Positions 45,901-58,123 of a DNA stretch of 64,000 bases are shown piece by piece. Origin of the DNA: Aedes albopictus (lineage: Eukaryota; Arthropoda; Insecta; Diptera; Culicidae); the NCBI RefSeq assembly GCF_035046485.1, contig NC_085137.1:4441977-4505976 (forward strand), written 5' to 3'. The notes below the pieces were generated by a model. It worked only from the letters and a program-made list of their open reading frames with translations. It made no database searches and was not told the origin of the DNA. The translations under genes and the position numbers were made by a program. Each line of letters begins with the position of its first letter. Position 1 is the stretch's first letter.

Positions 45901-46790
45901 ATGGATATTATCTTTCAAACAAGTTATTTGTCAACTTATATGGTCATTTAAGCTTTTTGATTGTGTTTTTTTTTCATTTACCCCATTGTACCCTAAATTT
46001 CCAAATTTCATAGGATGCAGTGATATTACTGGTTAGCTCTTCATCAATATTAACTCATATCATGCATAGAAGCTTCAAGTTAAAGTTGTTATAATTTAAA
46101 AACAATAAAAAATAAGTTTATAGGGGAGTTTGGGTAAGCTAAGCTCTAAAACTATATGCTGCCGTCACCTCCCGTCTATGGGGCTATGCGCAAACAACAT
46201 TTAGGATATTTTTGGAGTATATAAGCAATGGCTCATCGTTTGGAAATGTTTGGAATCGGTGGTATAAGGATGGGAACTACTCATATTTGTATGCGGGAAA
46301 ACTTAAATATAACCAATAATTTGAGATCAAACTCGCCAAAAATGGTTTCTTTAGGAATAAACCATGTGTGTTTGATCATTTATTTAGTTATTGTCACGTA
46401 AAAAATCATAAATAAAAATAAAAAATGAATTTCTACCTTGAAAATATACCATTGCCTAATTGACCCCACAACACCCTAAAATTCCAACATTTTAATAACT
46501 TTTTGTATGTAACGTTATTCAATGGGAGTGGGGCGATGGTATCCCAGCGAAATAATCATTAAAATCATAACAAGTGCCGTAAAATAACAGAAATTCACAA
46601 ATTTTAGGGGGCACTGGGGCAAAACGGGCTCTATAACTCGCTTCAGAGAAGTTGCCCGTACATGAATCATCCACCAACCAATTCTTGAGAAAATTTGCTT
46701 TCGAATAAGCCATTGATGGTCACATAGTGTCTTGTATTAAGAAAGTTATTAATTTTTTCCACCTTTGGGCTTGATTTTGCCCAATGTGCA
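45901..46790. repeat. Right arm of the long inverted repeat
   Basis: Inverted partner of 42861-43748, ending at 46790. Most of its length matches with scattered single-base changes (for example cgtctatggggc flanked by agaggtgacgg versus gggaggtgacgg in complement). The spacer is about 2.15 kb. Confidence 0.9.
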
Positions 46791-46960
46791 TTGACTGAAA
46801 TTTAGGAAACAACATGCAAACTTGTACCAAATGTACCAGCAAATTCATGTGCATGATATTTATCAGGAATCGGCAATACAAATGTGATTGTGCTGTGAAA
46901 CTTTTCGGGTTATTTCAGTTAACGCTTCGTTTATTTTAGATTTTTTTTTTCTGGTACACT

Positions 46961-48170
46961 AAAACCTCTTTTTATGCATGTTATTGTTATGCACTTTTTA
47001 TATATGCACCATTTTTATGCCCTGCATAAAAAGAGGGAAAGCTACTCAGAACCAATCTTGTGCATAAGAATATTTAATAATGACGGGAACTATTGCAACG
47101 GCGGCCAAGGGTTGTTTACAGGGGAGAGCAAGGGAAGGTTACAGGTTCGTTTTTGAGTGTTTTCGAAGGTCTCATGTACGTTACATGGGGTCCGAGTAAG
47201 TCTTAAGGGGGGTTCGGAGTCATTTCTGGAAGTCTTAGAGCATTTTAGGCTGGTTTCAGAGGCGTTTTTAGGGGTTTTGGTTTAGGAGGTTTTTTTAAGC
47301 ATTTCAGGATATTTCGACCATTTTCGGCGTGATTCAGAGGCGTTACGGCAGCGTTACGGATGAGTTTTCGTGGGGTTCGGAGCCCCTCAGGTGCGTTACA
47401 TGGCGTTCGAGGAGGTTTAAGGGGGATTTTGGAGGCATTTCAGAATGTTTCAGACCATTTTCGGCGTGATTAAAAGGCGTTACGAAAGCGTTACGGAGTA
47501 GTTTTCGAGGGGTTTGGGGCCTCTCAGGTGCGTTACATGGGGTCCGAGGGGGGTCTATTGAGGATATTGGAGGCATTTCAAGACGTTTCAGAGCATTTTC
47601 GGGGGATTCAGAGCTGTTACGGAAGCATTACGGAGGAGTTCTCAGGGGCTTCGAAGCCTCTCAGGTGCGTTACATGGGGTCCTCGGTGTTTAAGGGGGAT
47701 TTTTGAGGCATTTCAAGAAGTTTCAGAGCAGATTTTGAAATACCTTAAACGCCCTTAAACGCCCTTTAAAGGCTCCTGAAATCCCTTTGATTGCACCTAA
47801 AGCCCCTTGGAACGCCCCTGAAACCCACTTAATACTATTGAAATACCCCAGAATTCCCCGTAATCCCATGAAAACACCAAAAAATCTTGACAGAACACCC
47901 TTGAAAGGCTCCTCGAATCCCCCGAAACAACCCCTTAAAACGCCCCTGAAGCCCCTTGGAACCCCTTTTTTGGGCTCTCTGGGAACTTTCTGGACACCCC
48001 CGTAGCCCCACCTCAACTGCCCAGGAGCAAGACCTGTTCCCGCGAACTAGATTCTCTAATTAATGCCCAAACTTAATTTATGCATAAATTTCCTTCTGTT
48101 TATGCCTTTTTTAATTTATGTACATTTTTAATTTATGCAGTCCCAGCCATGTGCATAAAAAGAGGTTCAA
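46961..48170. mobile_element. TIR element enclosing a GC-rich minisatellite
   Basis: The ends carry AACCTCTTTTTATGCA and its complement, with further tttatgca and tgcataaa repeats just inside. Between them lies the array 47160-48010. Target duplication not resolved. Confidence 0.55.
47160..48010. repeat. GC-rich minisatellite with a 137-bp superunit and strand switch
   Basis: GCGTTACATGGGGTCCGAGG-like motifs lie at about 47393, 47531 and 47668 (spacing near 137 bp), with a looser one near 47176. At about 47725 the sense flips to CCTGAAACGCCC. Confidence 0.7.
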
Positions 48171-48180
48171 ATTGGTTAGA

Positions 48181-50325
48181 AATATTGAGAAAGCACTCAC
48201 TAAAAAGCTATTTTGATTGAGTGTTTCCTTGTATATGACGCGTGGAGTCATGATATTATCTCCAATGATTTCTATTAGGATTCACCAAATGCTCAAAAAC
48301 CCGACATGATCTCAACAATGCATCCAGCAACAACAATTAGGAAATTGAGTTTAATTGTGGATGCCTCTAATGGGGAGTCTTATAATCGCTTTTGTAGAAT
48401 CTCGTAGCAGATACGCAATGAGTCAACTCAGTAATGGTGGTGTTCCTACTAATGGGATGGCATGTGCATTAGCATCCTTGTCTACCGGATACAAAGTGCT
48501 CTTCAGCTATTAATGGTAGGACCTACACCTGGTGGCGCATCTCGAGAATTCCGAGTGAAAATGCCAGTGAACCTTCGGCAGTGATTTCCTTCCTTCTCCT
48601 GAAAGGAGATGATGGAAAAGCTGATTTTTACAGCACAAATGTCTCACATGGAGGATAGCGTGATTGAGCTTTCCTTCTGATAATCCCATAGGCAGAAAAA
48701 ACACTCATGAAATCATCATAACTTGAAATGTGCGACCACATTTGCTTATACGGCGCATAATGCTAGGTGGAGTCGCATGGTCATCAGTAATTTCACGAAG
48801 TGGTTTCCTGTTAACCGCCACATTCTATATCACATTTGTCGCAAAAATTGGTAATCACATTAGCATGTCTCCATCTCCGTGGTTAGCCTTGCCCGTTAAT
48901 ATGCGAAATTTTGATCAAACTATGCTACCCAAACGTTCATCAATTTACCCTCCCGTCCGAAACGACGGAACCCAGATGATGCTAGACTGCGCTGGGCGCC
49001 CTCCAGTCAGTCAGTGTCATTGCAATTGAATTTTAATTTATTGCATTTACCCCACAAGGGCTCTCCAATGCAGCTCGTTAAACTCTATCCACTTGCACCC
49101 ATCGCATCCATCGTGGCACAAGCCAAAGCACTTGAATTAGAATCTGTCCTACTTTTCCGCCTTTCCTGCTGCTATCCCTACATACAGCCAATCCAATGCA
49201 ATAACATATCATCGGTCGTTAGATGGAACAGATATTCTCTCGAACAGCCTCCGGCAATTGCACTGCTCCACTTTCCCACTGCATATTCCGGATTTTCCAT
49301 TAAAGCTTGTACCACGACCAAAGGACGATTTGATTTATTTATAGCCTTTAATGCTTCTATCTTGATCTGTCACTCCCCATGCACAACACATTCGGCTTTC
49401 CCGTAGATATTCCTCTCGCAAATCCACAAACACAGCAGTACATCTGTACAAACAATTCCCTCCGGTGGGACAGGATATTTCGAAATATCCGAAAAGTGCT
49501 GGTAAAGACACTTAAATTTTCATCCTTTGCATCAGTCTGCTTTATCTTCGGGCACAACGTAGACCACCACCACCGTTCAAATTGGCTCCAACCCCCACGA
49601 GTGTGCTTGAGATTCACTTCTCCAACTCAAATAGCCATTAAATTGAAGCTTTAAAGTAGAACAACTTGTCCACTTCACTGGGTGAAAGGCCTTCTATCGC
49701 AACCCTTCCACTTCCCCTGGCCCTAGTAAATCACCACGAGCGCGCTTTTGTGTCAACCGAATAACTCCAAGTCCCTAATGCAACTAAGTTGGAGAATCTC
49801 CAAGACGAACGGACAAGAAATTCCATCCCAAAAACCTCTCCCATCGAGGATTTTCCCACTCTCAACGCTCTCCCATGAACGAACGTGGGACAAATCTGGA
49901 AAAACAAGCGGGAAATCCAAACAATCCCATCCTCAAACCGACCATGTCCCATCACATTGCTATTTGTTTTATTAATTACGAATGGAGTGCATTTCCCGCC
50001 AAAAGTCGGTGCTCACACGTGGACAACAGGCTCTCTTCTCTCACGCAGCATCCACAACGAAGCGAGGCACGAAATCAGCTGGAACGTTATCTCGCAAGCA
50101 TGCGCTGAATTTTGGAGGGGAAAAAGAGCAACACGTGTTTTCCGATGGCGGGTTTTTCCGATTTGTTTGTAAACAATTTTGAATGAAAGGTTTGTGCTAC
50201 GGATTGCTTAGGAATTTCCTATCAACCTCAAACGGTAGAATCGGACAGAATGCTATCGCATTTTTTGGCTTGCTAAAAGTAAGGCAGTTACGAACATGGT
50301 GGGTCACGATCTGCGTACTACCCAT
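48181..50325. other. Single-copy-looking DNA, 2.1 kb
   Basis: Balanced composition without tandem repeats. Several frames of 60-130 codons overlap on both strands, none with recognisable motifs. If a gene is present it is not visible to me; regulatory or intronic sequence is possible. Confidence 0.35.
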
Positions 50326-50912
50326 TACACGGAAAAAATACACTGTAATGAATATTATTTGGCACCAAACTGGTCACACAAAATTAAATGGCTTTCTTTG
50401 GTACATCGAGGTCTTGCAATTAGTCTGTGGTACAGTCTCAGATGCTATTAAGAGAAATGCCTCCTTCTCGTCCGTTACCAAAGCACAGAGATCTGAGACT
50501 AATCTCTGACTCCAAGACAAAATTTTCGCAACCATACAACTTCCGAGAGCTGTCCTGGCCACGTCCTTCCGACAGCTGAGGGTTAGTTGGACACCTCAGA
50601 AAGGTATCTAGAGGCCTCTACGTTCTCTCAGCCTACATAGATCGAAAAAACGGTAAAATTCTGTGACTATTGATGCACATAATTGGAGAGTGGGATATCA
50701 CAGAAGTTAAAATGACATATCATGCAAAGTTCATTGAGTATCATGTAAACTTCCATTTATGTCATGTAATTCAGCATGACTCTGAGTGTTTACATGACAT
50801 TTACATAACACAAATTTACATGATATATCATGTAAACCATCATAACATTTAGTTTACATAACTAAAATGAAGTTTTAATGACGTGTAAATCTCATTATTT
50901 TTATCCGTGTAG
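50326..50912. mobile_element. Candidate TIR element
   Basis: The left TACACGGAAAAAATA and the complement of the right end TACACGGATAAAAATA form short TIRs. The interior has many catgtaa and ttacatga motifs near 50700-50890. Confidence 0.45.
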
Positions 50913-50924
50913 GTGTCACGGGAA

Positions 50925-51114
50925 TTTTTTTTTTTTTTTTTTTTTGTCTGTATTAACGAGATTTTTAACCCTAGGCTAGTTCATCTCGGGACCCACGCTT
51001 TACTTCCCTTCCGAAGGAAGAACCCACATTTTGTGAGTATGTCGGGAGTGGGATTCGATCCCAGGTCCTCGGCGTGATAGTCTTGTGTTCTAACCACCAC
51101 ACCAGGTCCGCTCC
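50925..51114 (-). mobile_element. tRNA-related SINE, family A, with target duplication
   Basis: Full-length copy of the family at 18803 and 19576, with a long A tail (T run on the plus strand). TCACGGGAA is duplicated at 50916-50924 and 51118-51126. Confidence 0.85.
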
Positions 51115-51126
51115 ACATCACGGGAA

Positions 51127-51531
51127 TTTGGGTATTGTTAAAAGAATGGTTAAGTCCAAAAATTACGTTTGATCAACGTTTACGCACACTACGATGTACA
51201 TGAACAGACTCACCAAGACATACGAATTCCAGTACTCTCAAGACGAAATAGTTGACTTCCATTTGCGTGTCCCGGTAATCCAGCAGCAATATCACCGAAA
51301 TCAACAAACGAATCACAGAGATCAATTTACAAGCACTTTCCGAGGCAAATTTTGCAACATCAACCGTTTCTCGATTTGGCCGACTATAATCAAAATAACG
51401 CGGATCAAAGGAAACACAGCCGCTCGCGCGCACAGCCTGCTACAATCCATTGACGTAACCTAGTGGTGTTCTAGAAGAAATACTGCGACAAGCCTTCACG
51501 GGAAAATTCCTGGGGATTGCATGGATATTTA
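51127..51531. other. Single-copy-looking DNA
   Basis: Two antisense-overlapping frames of 86-89 codons at about 51173-51463, neither recognised. Confidence 0.25.
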
Positions 51532-52841
51532 GAGTAATGCGGGGCAAAAGTTCGCACCTAATAGACTTCACAAAATAACTATTGAACGAAAAGAAAATAA
51601 TATCGTTTTTCTTCGTTAAACGGGTCCCTATCATGTTGCCTTCAAAACGTAGTACAAGATTTTTTCGCGTTCCTTTTGTAGTTTTAGTAATACAATTTCT
51701 AAAACAAGTACTCCAATGCGAACTTTTGCCCCATAGTGGGGGCAAAAGTTCGCATTATGCGGAGCAAAAGTTCGCACCTTGTACAGGGTAGTTTATTGGT
51801 GTGATGTTCATTTATTTCATGTTAATTCATGTTCGTCTTTCCACTCTAGCCATGAAATTTGTTTCTTTCTGTTTTTTGCATTACGGCCCAATTGGAATAC
51901 GACCTGATGTTCAGCTTTTGTATAGAATGTGTTTTATGAAAACTTCTACAACTATTAACTAAAAGCTGTCCTTTCCAGCGTTACTGAAGTTGTCAAAATA
52001 CATTGTGGGGTAATCATAGAAATACGTGTTGCACAAAATACATGGAAAAAAAAATCAAATATACAGCAAAACTATTGAACGGGACCGTAATCAAATCTTA
52101 TACCCGTCAGTATATATTTATCACCAATTATAACTGTGAATTTACACACTAAGCTATGAAAGACCCCGGCAAAGTAGATGAACAAAAGACCTTCAGAAAC
52201 ATACGAAAAGACACGACGAGGATGACGAAGAGAATGTTTTAAAATGTGTTTAGCCATTCTTCATTTCTTGATTTAAATGGGTGAACACATTGTATGCCTT
52301 ATAATCAATCTTCTTACAAAACTAAGTTCAAACCCTCTGCCGCAACGATTTCAGGGTGCATACTACACATACTATACATATATAGTAGTTTCTATACGAA
52401 ATCATCATTGCTCCACAGATTTTGTAATTATATTGATGTACTAGATTCAGAAATCTAGTGCGAACTTTTGCCCCACTATCGAGGTGTTAGCAAAGTCCCT
52501 TTCTACAAGAAGCACTAGTAGTTTATTGTTTATTCGAGTGCACCTCGCGAACTACTATGGAATAACGATTCTCCGACATCAAGTGGTTATGAGATTCTTC
52601 TTTTTCCTGTTACCACAAATTCTTATTCCAAACGGTCCAAAAATTCTATCAAAACACCTAGAAACACATTTTTTTGCATAACTCTGCCAAACCATAACGA
52701 AATCGTTCCAATTTATATTGATGAGTAACTGGCTCGATTATGTGTCGAACCCATACAAATTTGTTTGGGTTCTTAACTCGTGCTCAGAAAAAGACCCACT
52801 GCGAACTTTTGCCCCATGCGAACTTTTGCCCCGCATTACTC
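51532..52841. mobile_element. TA-flanked MITE with internal copies of its TIR motif
   Basis: Ends start GAGTAATGCGGGGCAAAAGT, with 25-bp TIRs and TA at 51530-51531 and 52842-52843. The core GGGGCAAAAGTTCGCA recurs inside, near 51716-51777 and 52457-52475. No transposase frame. Confidence 0.85.
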
Positions 52842-52842
52842 T

Positions 52843-53332
52843 ACTGCCGTTCTACGCCCGATTGTCCCATGTTATATCCCTTTCGTGACGAACCAGCACA
52901 ATTGTGTTGTTGAGCAATAACAGGTTTGCATATTTTTATCATCTGTTAAGTTTTTGTTCTGTGTGATGTAAACTATTTTAATAATTGAGTGGTTGCTTAT
53001 ACTTGTATGTATGCACAATTATTACGTTTCATATGAGATTTACAACAACAAGATGACCAAAAAGTGGACAAAAGCCGTGAAACATGAAAATGTTTTATCT
53101 GTCACATATTTTTCATTTCAGATGTACCTAGATAGTCAAAGCAAGAAATCTAAAGTTAAAGAGTAGTAATTCCAAATGTGGAACAAGCATTTATGTTTTG
53201 TTGGAAAATTTAAAAGTACTAGAGAGCTAAAGTTGAGCCATTTGTATGGAAATTGCACTATGTTGCGCTCCGTCTCGAAAGGAATATGGGAATCCCATAT
53301 AACATGGGACAGCTATGTGTAGAACGGTAGTG
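52843..53332. mobile_element. MITE abutting the previous element
   Basis: Left end CTGCCGTTCTACGCCCGATT and the complement of the right end CTACCGTTCTACACATAGCT both continue to GTCCCATGTTATAT. The two elements share the TA at their junction. Confidence 0.7.
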
Positions 53333-53439
53333 TACAAATCTCAGCAGAATTAAATCAAGCTTTGGCATTCCAAATTAAGCGTGCAGCATTTTTTCCCATA
53401 CTTGATACAAGGCTCGTTAGAGTATCGAAGAACCACCTC

Positions 53440-54060
53440 CCAAGCAGTAAACGATCAAAGAATGCTGCAATGATCCCTGAAAAAGGGATCACTCAAGAGG
53501 AGTCTCTGAGAGAACCCCGAAAGAATCCCTTAAAATCTCCTAAGGAATCCCAGGAGAACCCTAGGACGGAATCCCGAGAAGAGTGTATAAAAGGGTTCCT
53601 GAAAAATAAATAAAGCAATCTCAGGAGGATTCCCTGAAATTATCTCAGGAGTTATCCCTGAAAAAATCCGTGGCGAAATCTCCAAATAATCGTAAGGAAT
53701 ACCTGAATGCCAGAAGGAATCTCATAAGAATTCCCTAAATGAATTCAGTGAAGGTACTAAAGAAGGAATCTTGGGAGAAATTTCTCAAGGAATCCCGGAA
53801 GGACTTAATAAAGGACACCCGGAAGTATTCCTTGAAGGGTGTCCGGGAAAAATCCCTTATTTAATAGTGGAGACTTTCCTGAAGATATCTCTAAATATCT
53901 GAGACTGGAAGAATCTCAAAATAAACCCTTTAGAATAATCGAAAGGAATCCCTGAAATAATCCCGGGAGAGATCTACGAAAAAATCCGAATCTCTGGGGA
54001 GGAATCCCGAAGGAATATTGAAAGGATTCGGAAGGAATTTTTCCAAGGACTGAATTCTTC
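53440..54060. repeat. Degenerate array of intermediate GC content
   Basis: Units such as gaatcccggaagga and aatcccaggag are a composition between the AT-rich and GC-rich classes. Confidence 0.55.
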
Positions 54061-54387
54061 GGAAAAGTTTCAGACGAATTTAATTTTTAATTTTCTGAAA
54101 GCAAAGTCCTGTACACGATTTGGATGAGAATCTCGAACTTTAAAGGAAGTCACAAACAATTTTCTAGTCATGATGATGATGATTAACGTGGGCTTGTTAG
54201 GGGAATATCTGTAAATAAAAAGAAAATCGCGTTAAGTCAAGGGGGAGGTCACATCAGTAATATTGGGATTAATACGGGTTGATATGAAATGATAAAATAT
54301 TAATTTGTTAATATTAGTTGTAGTCATCAAGCAAGCCGTGGCTTTTGATGTACGAACAAATTTGAAGTTTCATGGTAAACAACGGTC

Positions 54388-54652
54388 ATGGAATCAGATA
54401 AAGTAAGTCTTCTTTTCTTTTTTTTTTTTTTCAAGTAGCACGTAACATTGTCATTTTTTTTCTTTATTTTAGGATATCCATTCTAAAAAACATACCTTCA
54501 AAATAGCCGATTCATCTGGAGCAATCAAAAACATCAAACAGTCAACACTTATTTGGATGATGACGGATGGGCAATATCGTTTATCTTCCGATAGAATTAG
54601 AAGATTTGCTTAGCGAGAACGGAGCCATTGAATTTAATAAAAATCATTGATT
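54388..54652 (+). CDS. Candidate two-exon small gene, unknown function
   Basis: Exon 1 (54388-54402) reads MESDK and meets a consensus donor GTAAGT. A 70-bp intron with a strong pyrimidine tract ends in TTTTAG at 54472. Exon 2 (54473-54652) continues in frame with DIHSKKHTFKIADSSG, then IKQSTLIWMMTDGQYRLSSD, and stops at TGA 54650-54652: 64 codons in total. AATAAA overlaps the end of the frame (54639-54644). The frame is broken into short pieces without splicing, so simple ORF scans miss it. The peptide is not repeat-like. It could be a small domestic gene or the first exons of a DNA transposon gene. I do not recognise the family. Confidence 0.4.
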
Positions 54653-55952
54653 TGTTTAATTAATAACATGTGTCTTATTCGAAATACTTGTTTGGCTTAA
54701 GATTGATTTACTTCGGAACCGAGCGAGTAAACTAAAGGATTACTATTCTAATTATCACCAGTTAAATGCAACTCGAGGCTGACTTGTATTTGTAGAAGAA
54801 ACTAGGAATGCAACTTCCAGCAATACATAGTTATCTGGTGCTGTTTTTTTTCACTGAAGTCCTGTCTCAGTGGTGGTCATTCGCTCCACTTTATTGAAAA
54901 GGCCAGAGTTGAGTTTTTCTTGTGCGCATGGCGTAGCTCTGATTGAAAATAGGAATATACCTTGCTTACAACGTGGTAGTTTAGACACAGACAAACACAC
55001 ATACTACTTAGAAGAAAATTGCTTCAAAAACATCGTTTGGCATCTCACTAGCACCCTCTATAATGCTCAATCCGAAGCATTCATTTGCAGGTGTTGTTTC
55101 CCTCGGCTCGATGTAACAATTTTGCAGGTGACGACTCCCCCGTGCCGATCCATTCATAAAACATGAATGAAGGTTCATGATTGAGTCATTTTATGTAAAC
55201 ATTGATCGGCGTCGCGTTCATTTCTCAGCAAAATTGAGGCACAGCAGCGCCACCATGACAGACGCGAGCACAGTCCGAGCCACACTTTATTTTCAAAATG
55301 ACTGTTAAATTGTGCGATGATTGTGATTTGAGTAGTGTGTCTGTTTGTCTGTGGTTTAGACTAAGCCCTAGTCGCGCGTTGGGGTAATTATGACCCCTAA
55401 ACGTACACTAGGTCAGCGAAGTGCGCGCAAGCTAATGACCGAAGAACGTTAAATTCGTACGTGTGGTCAAGATAATTAGCTCCATATGTTTAGTTTTCCG
55501 AGGGGGATCATATCATATCTCATTAGGTAGTTCGTTTACCCATCGAACAATATAGTAAACAATATAGGTACAGATAACACATCGAGCGCAATAATCGATA
55601 TGCCTCTTGATATGCCTCCATTAATTATCGTAAAATAGATAATATTCTCATTAAAATGGATTATACATTTACTATTAGCATGTCCCTTCCAAAATTATAG
55701 ACATCGTATGCCATTGTACCGATCTACAGCTACCCAATATTTAAACGAATTACAATTCCAAACAATGTAATAATAATTATCCCCAACTTTTTATGTTTCC
55801 AAAACACTGAATTCCTAATCTAGCTAACGTGAAAGTGTCAATTACAAAGGATGCGAAAAATCAATGCCCACCTGATGATATTTTTGATAAAAGGTTTAAT
55901 ATTTTTGATATTTATCATAATATTGATACCAGATCGGGCTGTCCTCCCCCTT
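54653..55952. other. Mostly single-copy-looking DNA
   Basis: Contains an unrecognised 98-codon frame (54870-55166) and short palindromes such as catgaatgaaggttcatg near 55160. No clear gene. Confidence 0.3.
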
Positions 55953-56125
55953 GCGTTAAGTACTGTTCCTTTGAATTCCACTAAGAATTTGCATCCTTTG
56001 ACAGATACGTATTTCGACCTCAACTGTAAGGTCGTCTTCAGTGTCTCGAATCGAGTCAAGTACAAGTACGTATCTGTTAAAGGATGCAAATTCTTAGTGG
56101 AATTCAAAGGAACAGTACTTAACGC
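55953..56125. mobile_element. 173-bp foldback MITE
   Basis: The arms are about 59 bp and nearly perfect: left from GCGTTAAGTACTGTTCCTTT, right ending in the complement, around a centre containing GGTCGTCTTCAGTGTCTCG. Similar hairpin elements are common in Aedes as I remember. Confidence 0.85.
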
Positions 56126-56189
56126 GATTTTCTTTTTTATTTAATTTTCTAGTATTATTTATCATAGGTCAATGAGTGAGGATATTTCA

Positions 56190-56577
56190 GAGGAACTTTC
56201 TGAATGTATTTTTTACTTTTACGGCTGCTTGAGGGTCGCAGCTCACTTTAAAAATGTTAGCATTGGTTTTTTTTTTCAATTTTCATCAGATTTTTTTTTA
56301 AACGCCCTCAATCCATCATAAATTACACCCAAGAGAGTTTCCACAAGGCCTCATTGTGGACACTTCAGGTTCTCATTCAAAACATGTTATGCAACGTTTT
56401 AACCTTCATGATTTCGAGAGATGGGCCATAATGTAGATTAATATGTTTTTCAAGGCTATAGTTGAACTTATTATATTCAGCATTTACCTAATAAAAAAAA
56501 TATCTAGGTGGCGAAAAAAGTTTTCTTTAGCTCCAAGGGGGCGATACCACTAAAAAGTTTGGGAAATACTGCTCTAA
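56190..56577. mobile_element. hAT-like right end
   Basis: The complement of the right boundary reads AGAGCAGTATTTCCCAAACT, a hAT-type terminus. The left limit is approximate and no partner terminus is seen. Confidence 0.4.
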
Positions 56578-56589
56578 ACCACACATTTA

Positions 56590-57420
56590 AAAAATAAATG
56601 AAGGAATCGCGGGAGAAATTTCTGAAGGAGACCTTGCAGGCTACCCACGAAATATTCATCCTAAAAGGATCCCGGGATAAACCCCAGAAACAAATCTGGA
56701 GCAACCCCTGTATAATCTGTGAAAGAATCCCAGAAGAAATTCTTAAAACAATCCAGGGAGGGATTTATGAAGAAATCCCGAAAGGAGTTGGTAAAGGAGT
56801 TCCAGAAATAAATTGTTGAGAACGGAATCCTGAGGTTATACCTAAAGGAGTTTTAAGAGAAAGTAAGCAGGCAAAAAATCCCTGAAGGAATCCCAGGAGC
56901 AAGCCCAGAAATAATTTTGGAGCAATCTCTGATGCAGTCCTGGAAATAATCTGTGAAAGAATCCCAGAACGAATCCTGAAAAAAGCCCTAAAGGAATACA
57001 CCCGATTTTTGTTTTTTTTTTTTTGCACGGGTCTAGTTTTTGCTATAACTCAGTCAATTTTGAACTGATTCTCATGATATTTTGTACACTGTCTACATGT
57101 GTCAGTACTATCCGTATACAAAAAATCAAGTCCATTCATTCAAAATTGACTGGGTTATAGCAAAAAAAAAAAGAATCGGGTGTATTGGGACGGATCAATG
57201 ATGGAATTCAAGACGGAATTCCAGAAAGAAATCCTAGAAGACTCATTGACAGAATCCTGGGGCAATCCCTTGTAGAAGAAATCCATAAAGAAACCCCGAG
57301 AAGGATGCATGAATGAATTCGGAAAAATGCCGAAAAAACTATAGAAGAATCTCGAGAGAAATCGGGAGAGGAATCCTAAAAAGAATCACATGAGAAATTC
57401 CGGAAAAAAGTCATTGCAGG
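56590..57420. repeat. Degenerate array of intermediate GC content
   Basis: Units such as gaatcccagaagaaat and aatcctgaaa. It is interrupted by the MITE at 56994-57186. Confidence 0.55.
56994..57186. mobile_element. MITE with TACACCCGATT ends
   Basis: Inverted AATACACCCGATTTTT-type ends with inner inverted pieces (ctataactcagtcaatttt against aaaattgactgggttatag). Related fragment at 45589-45700. Confidence 0.7.
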
Positions 57421-57512
57421 AATCCCTGAGCATATGCAGGATGAATTACTAAATTATTTTTGGGAGTAATACCTCTAAGAAGGGCGGAATGAATAACTCG
57501 AAAAAATGGTTT

Positions 57513-57796
57513 TCTTCTTCTTCTTCTTCTTCTTCTTCTTCTTCTTTGTGCCTCGACGTTCGAATTGTGATCGTGGCCTGCCTCTCTCCAACTTAGTGTT
57601 TTTAGAGCACTTCTACAGTTATTAATTGAAGGACTTTCTTTGCCTACCATTGCATGAATTTGTAAATTGTGTGGCAAGTACAGAGATATACTATGCCCAG
57701 GGAGTCGAGAAATTTTCACGACCAGAACGGGAATCGAACCCAACGTCTCCGGATTGGCGATCCCTAGCCTTAACCACTAGGCTAACTGGAGACCCC
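57513..57796 (-). mobile_element. tRNA-related SINE, family B, full length with TSD
   Basis: The minus strand starts with the head TCTCCAGTTAGCCTAGTGG, carries a B box GGGTTCGATTCCC, and ends in about a dozen GAA repeats. ATGGTTT is duplicated at 57506-57512 and 57797-57803. Confidence 0.82.
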
Positions 57797-58123
57797 ATGG
57801 TTTCTTCCATGTATTTTCAATCATAGCGGGACCGCCAATCTACCGAGTAGCTGCAGCTGCAGATTGCTCGGGATTGAAACTCTTGAGCAGAGAAGAAGGG
57901 ACGCTCAAGCTGTTTTCGTGGTGAGTGCTTCGTAAACGTGGCTTTTTGATACTCGAGTCGAGAAGCACAGGTTATGAATCGCATGCACCTATCTGGTTCA
58001 TGTCGAAGATATTCAACCGTGAGTACAATCAGTTCGACTCCAACACTTCTGCTAGCACATTCAAACGAAGGCTCAAGGAAAGACATCGATAAAGCTGGTC
58101 AATCGCTGTATAATGCGCTATGT
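57797..58123. other. Single-copy-looking DNA
   Basis: No recognised gene or terminal repeat. Confidence 0.25.
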
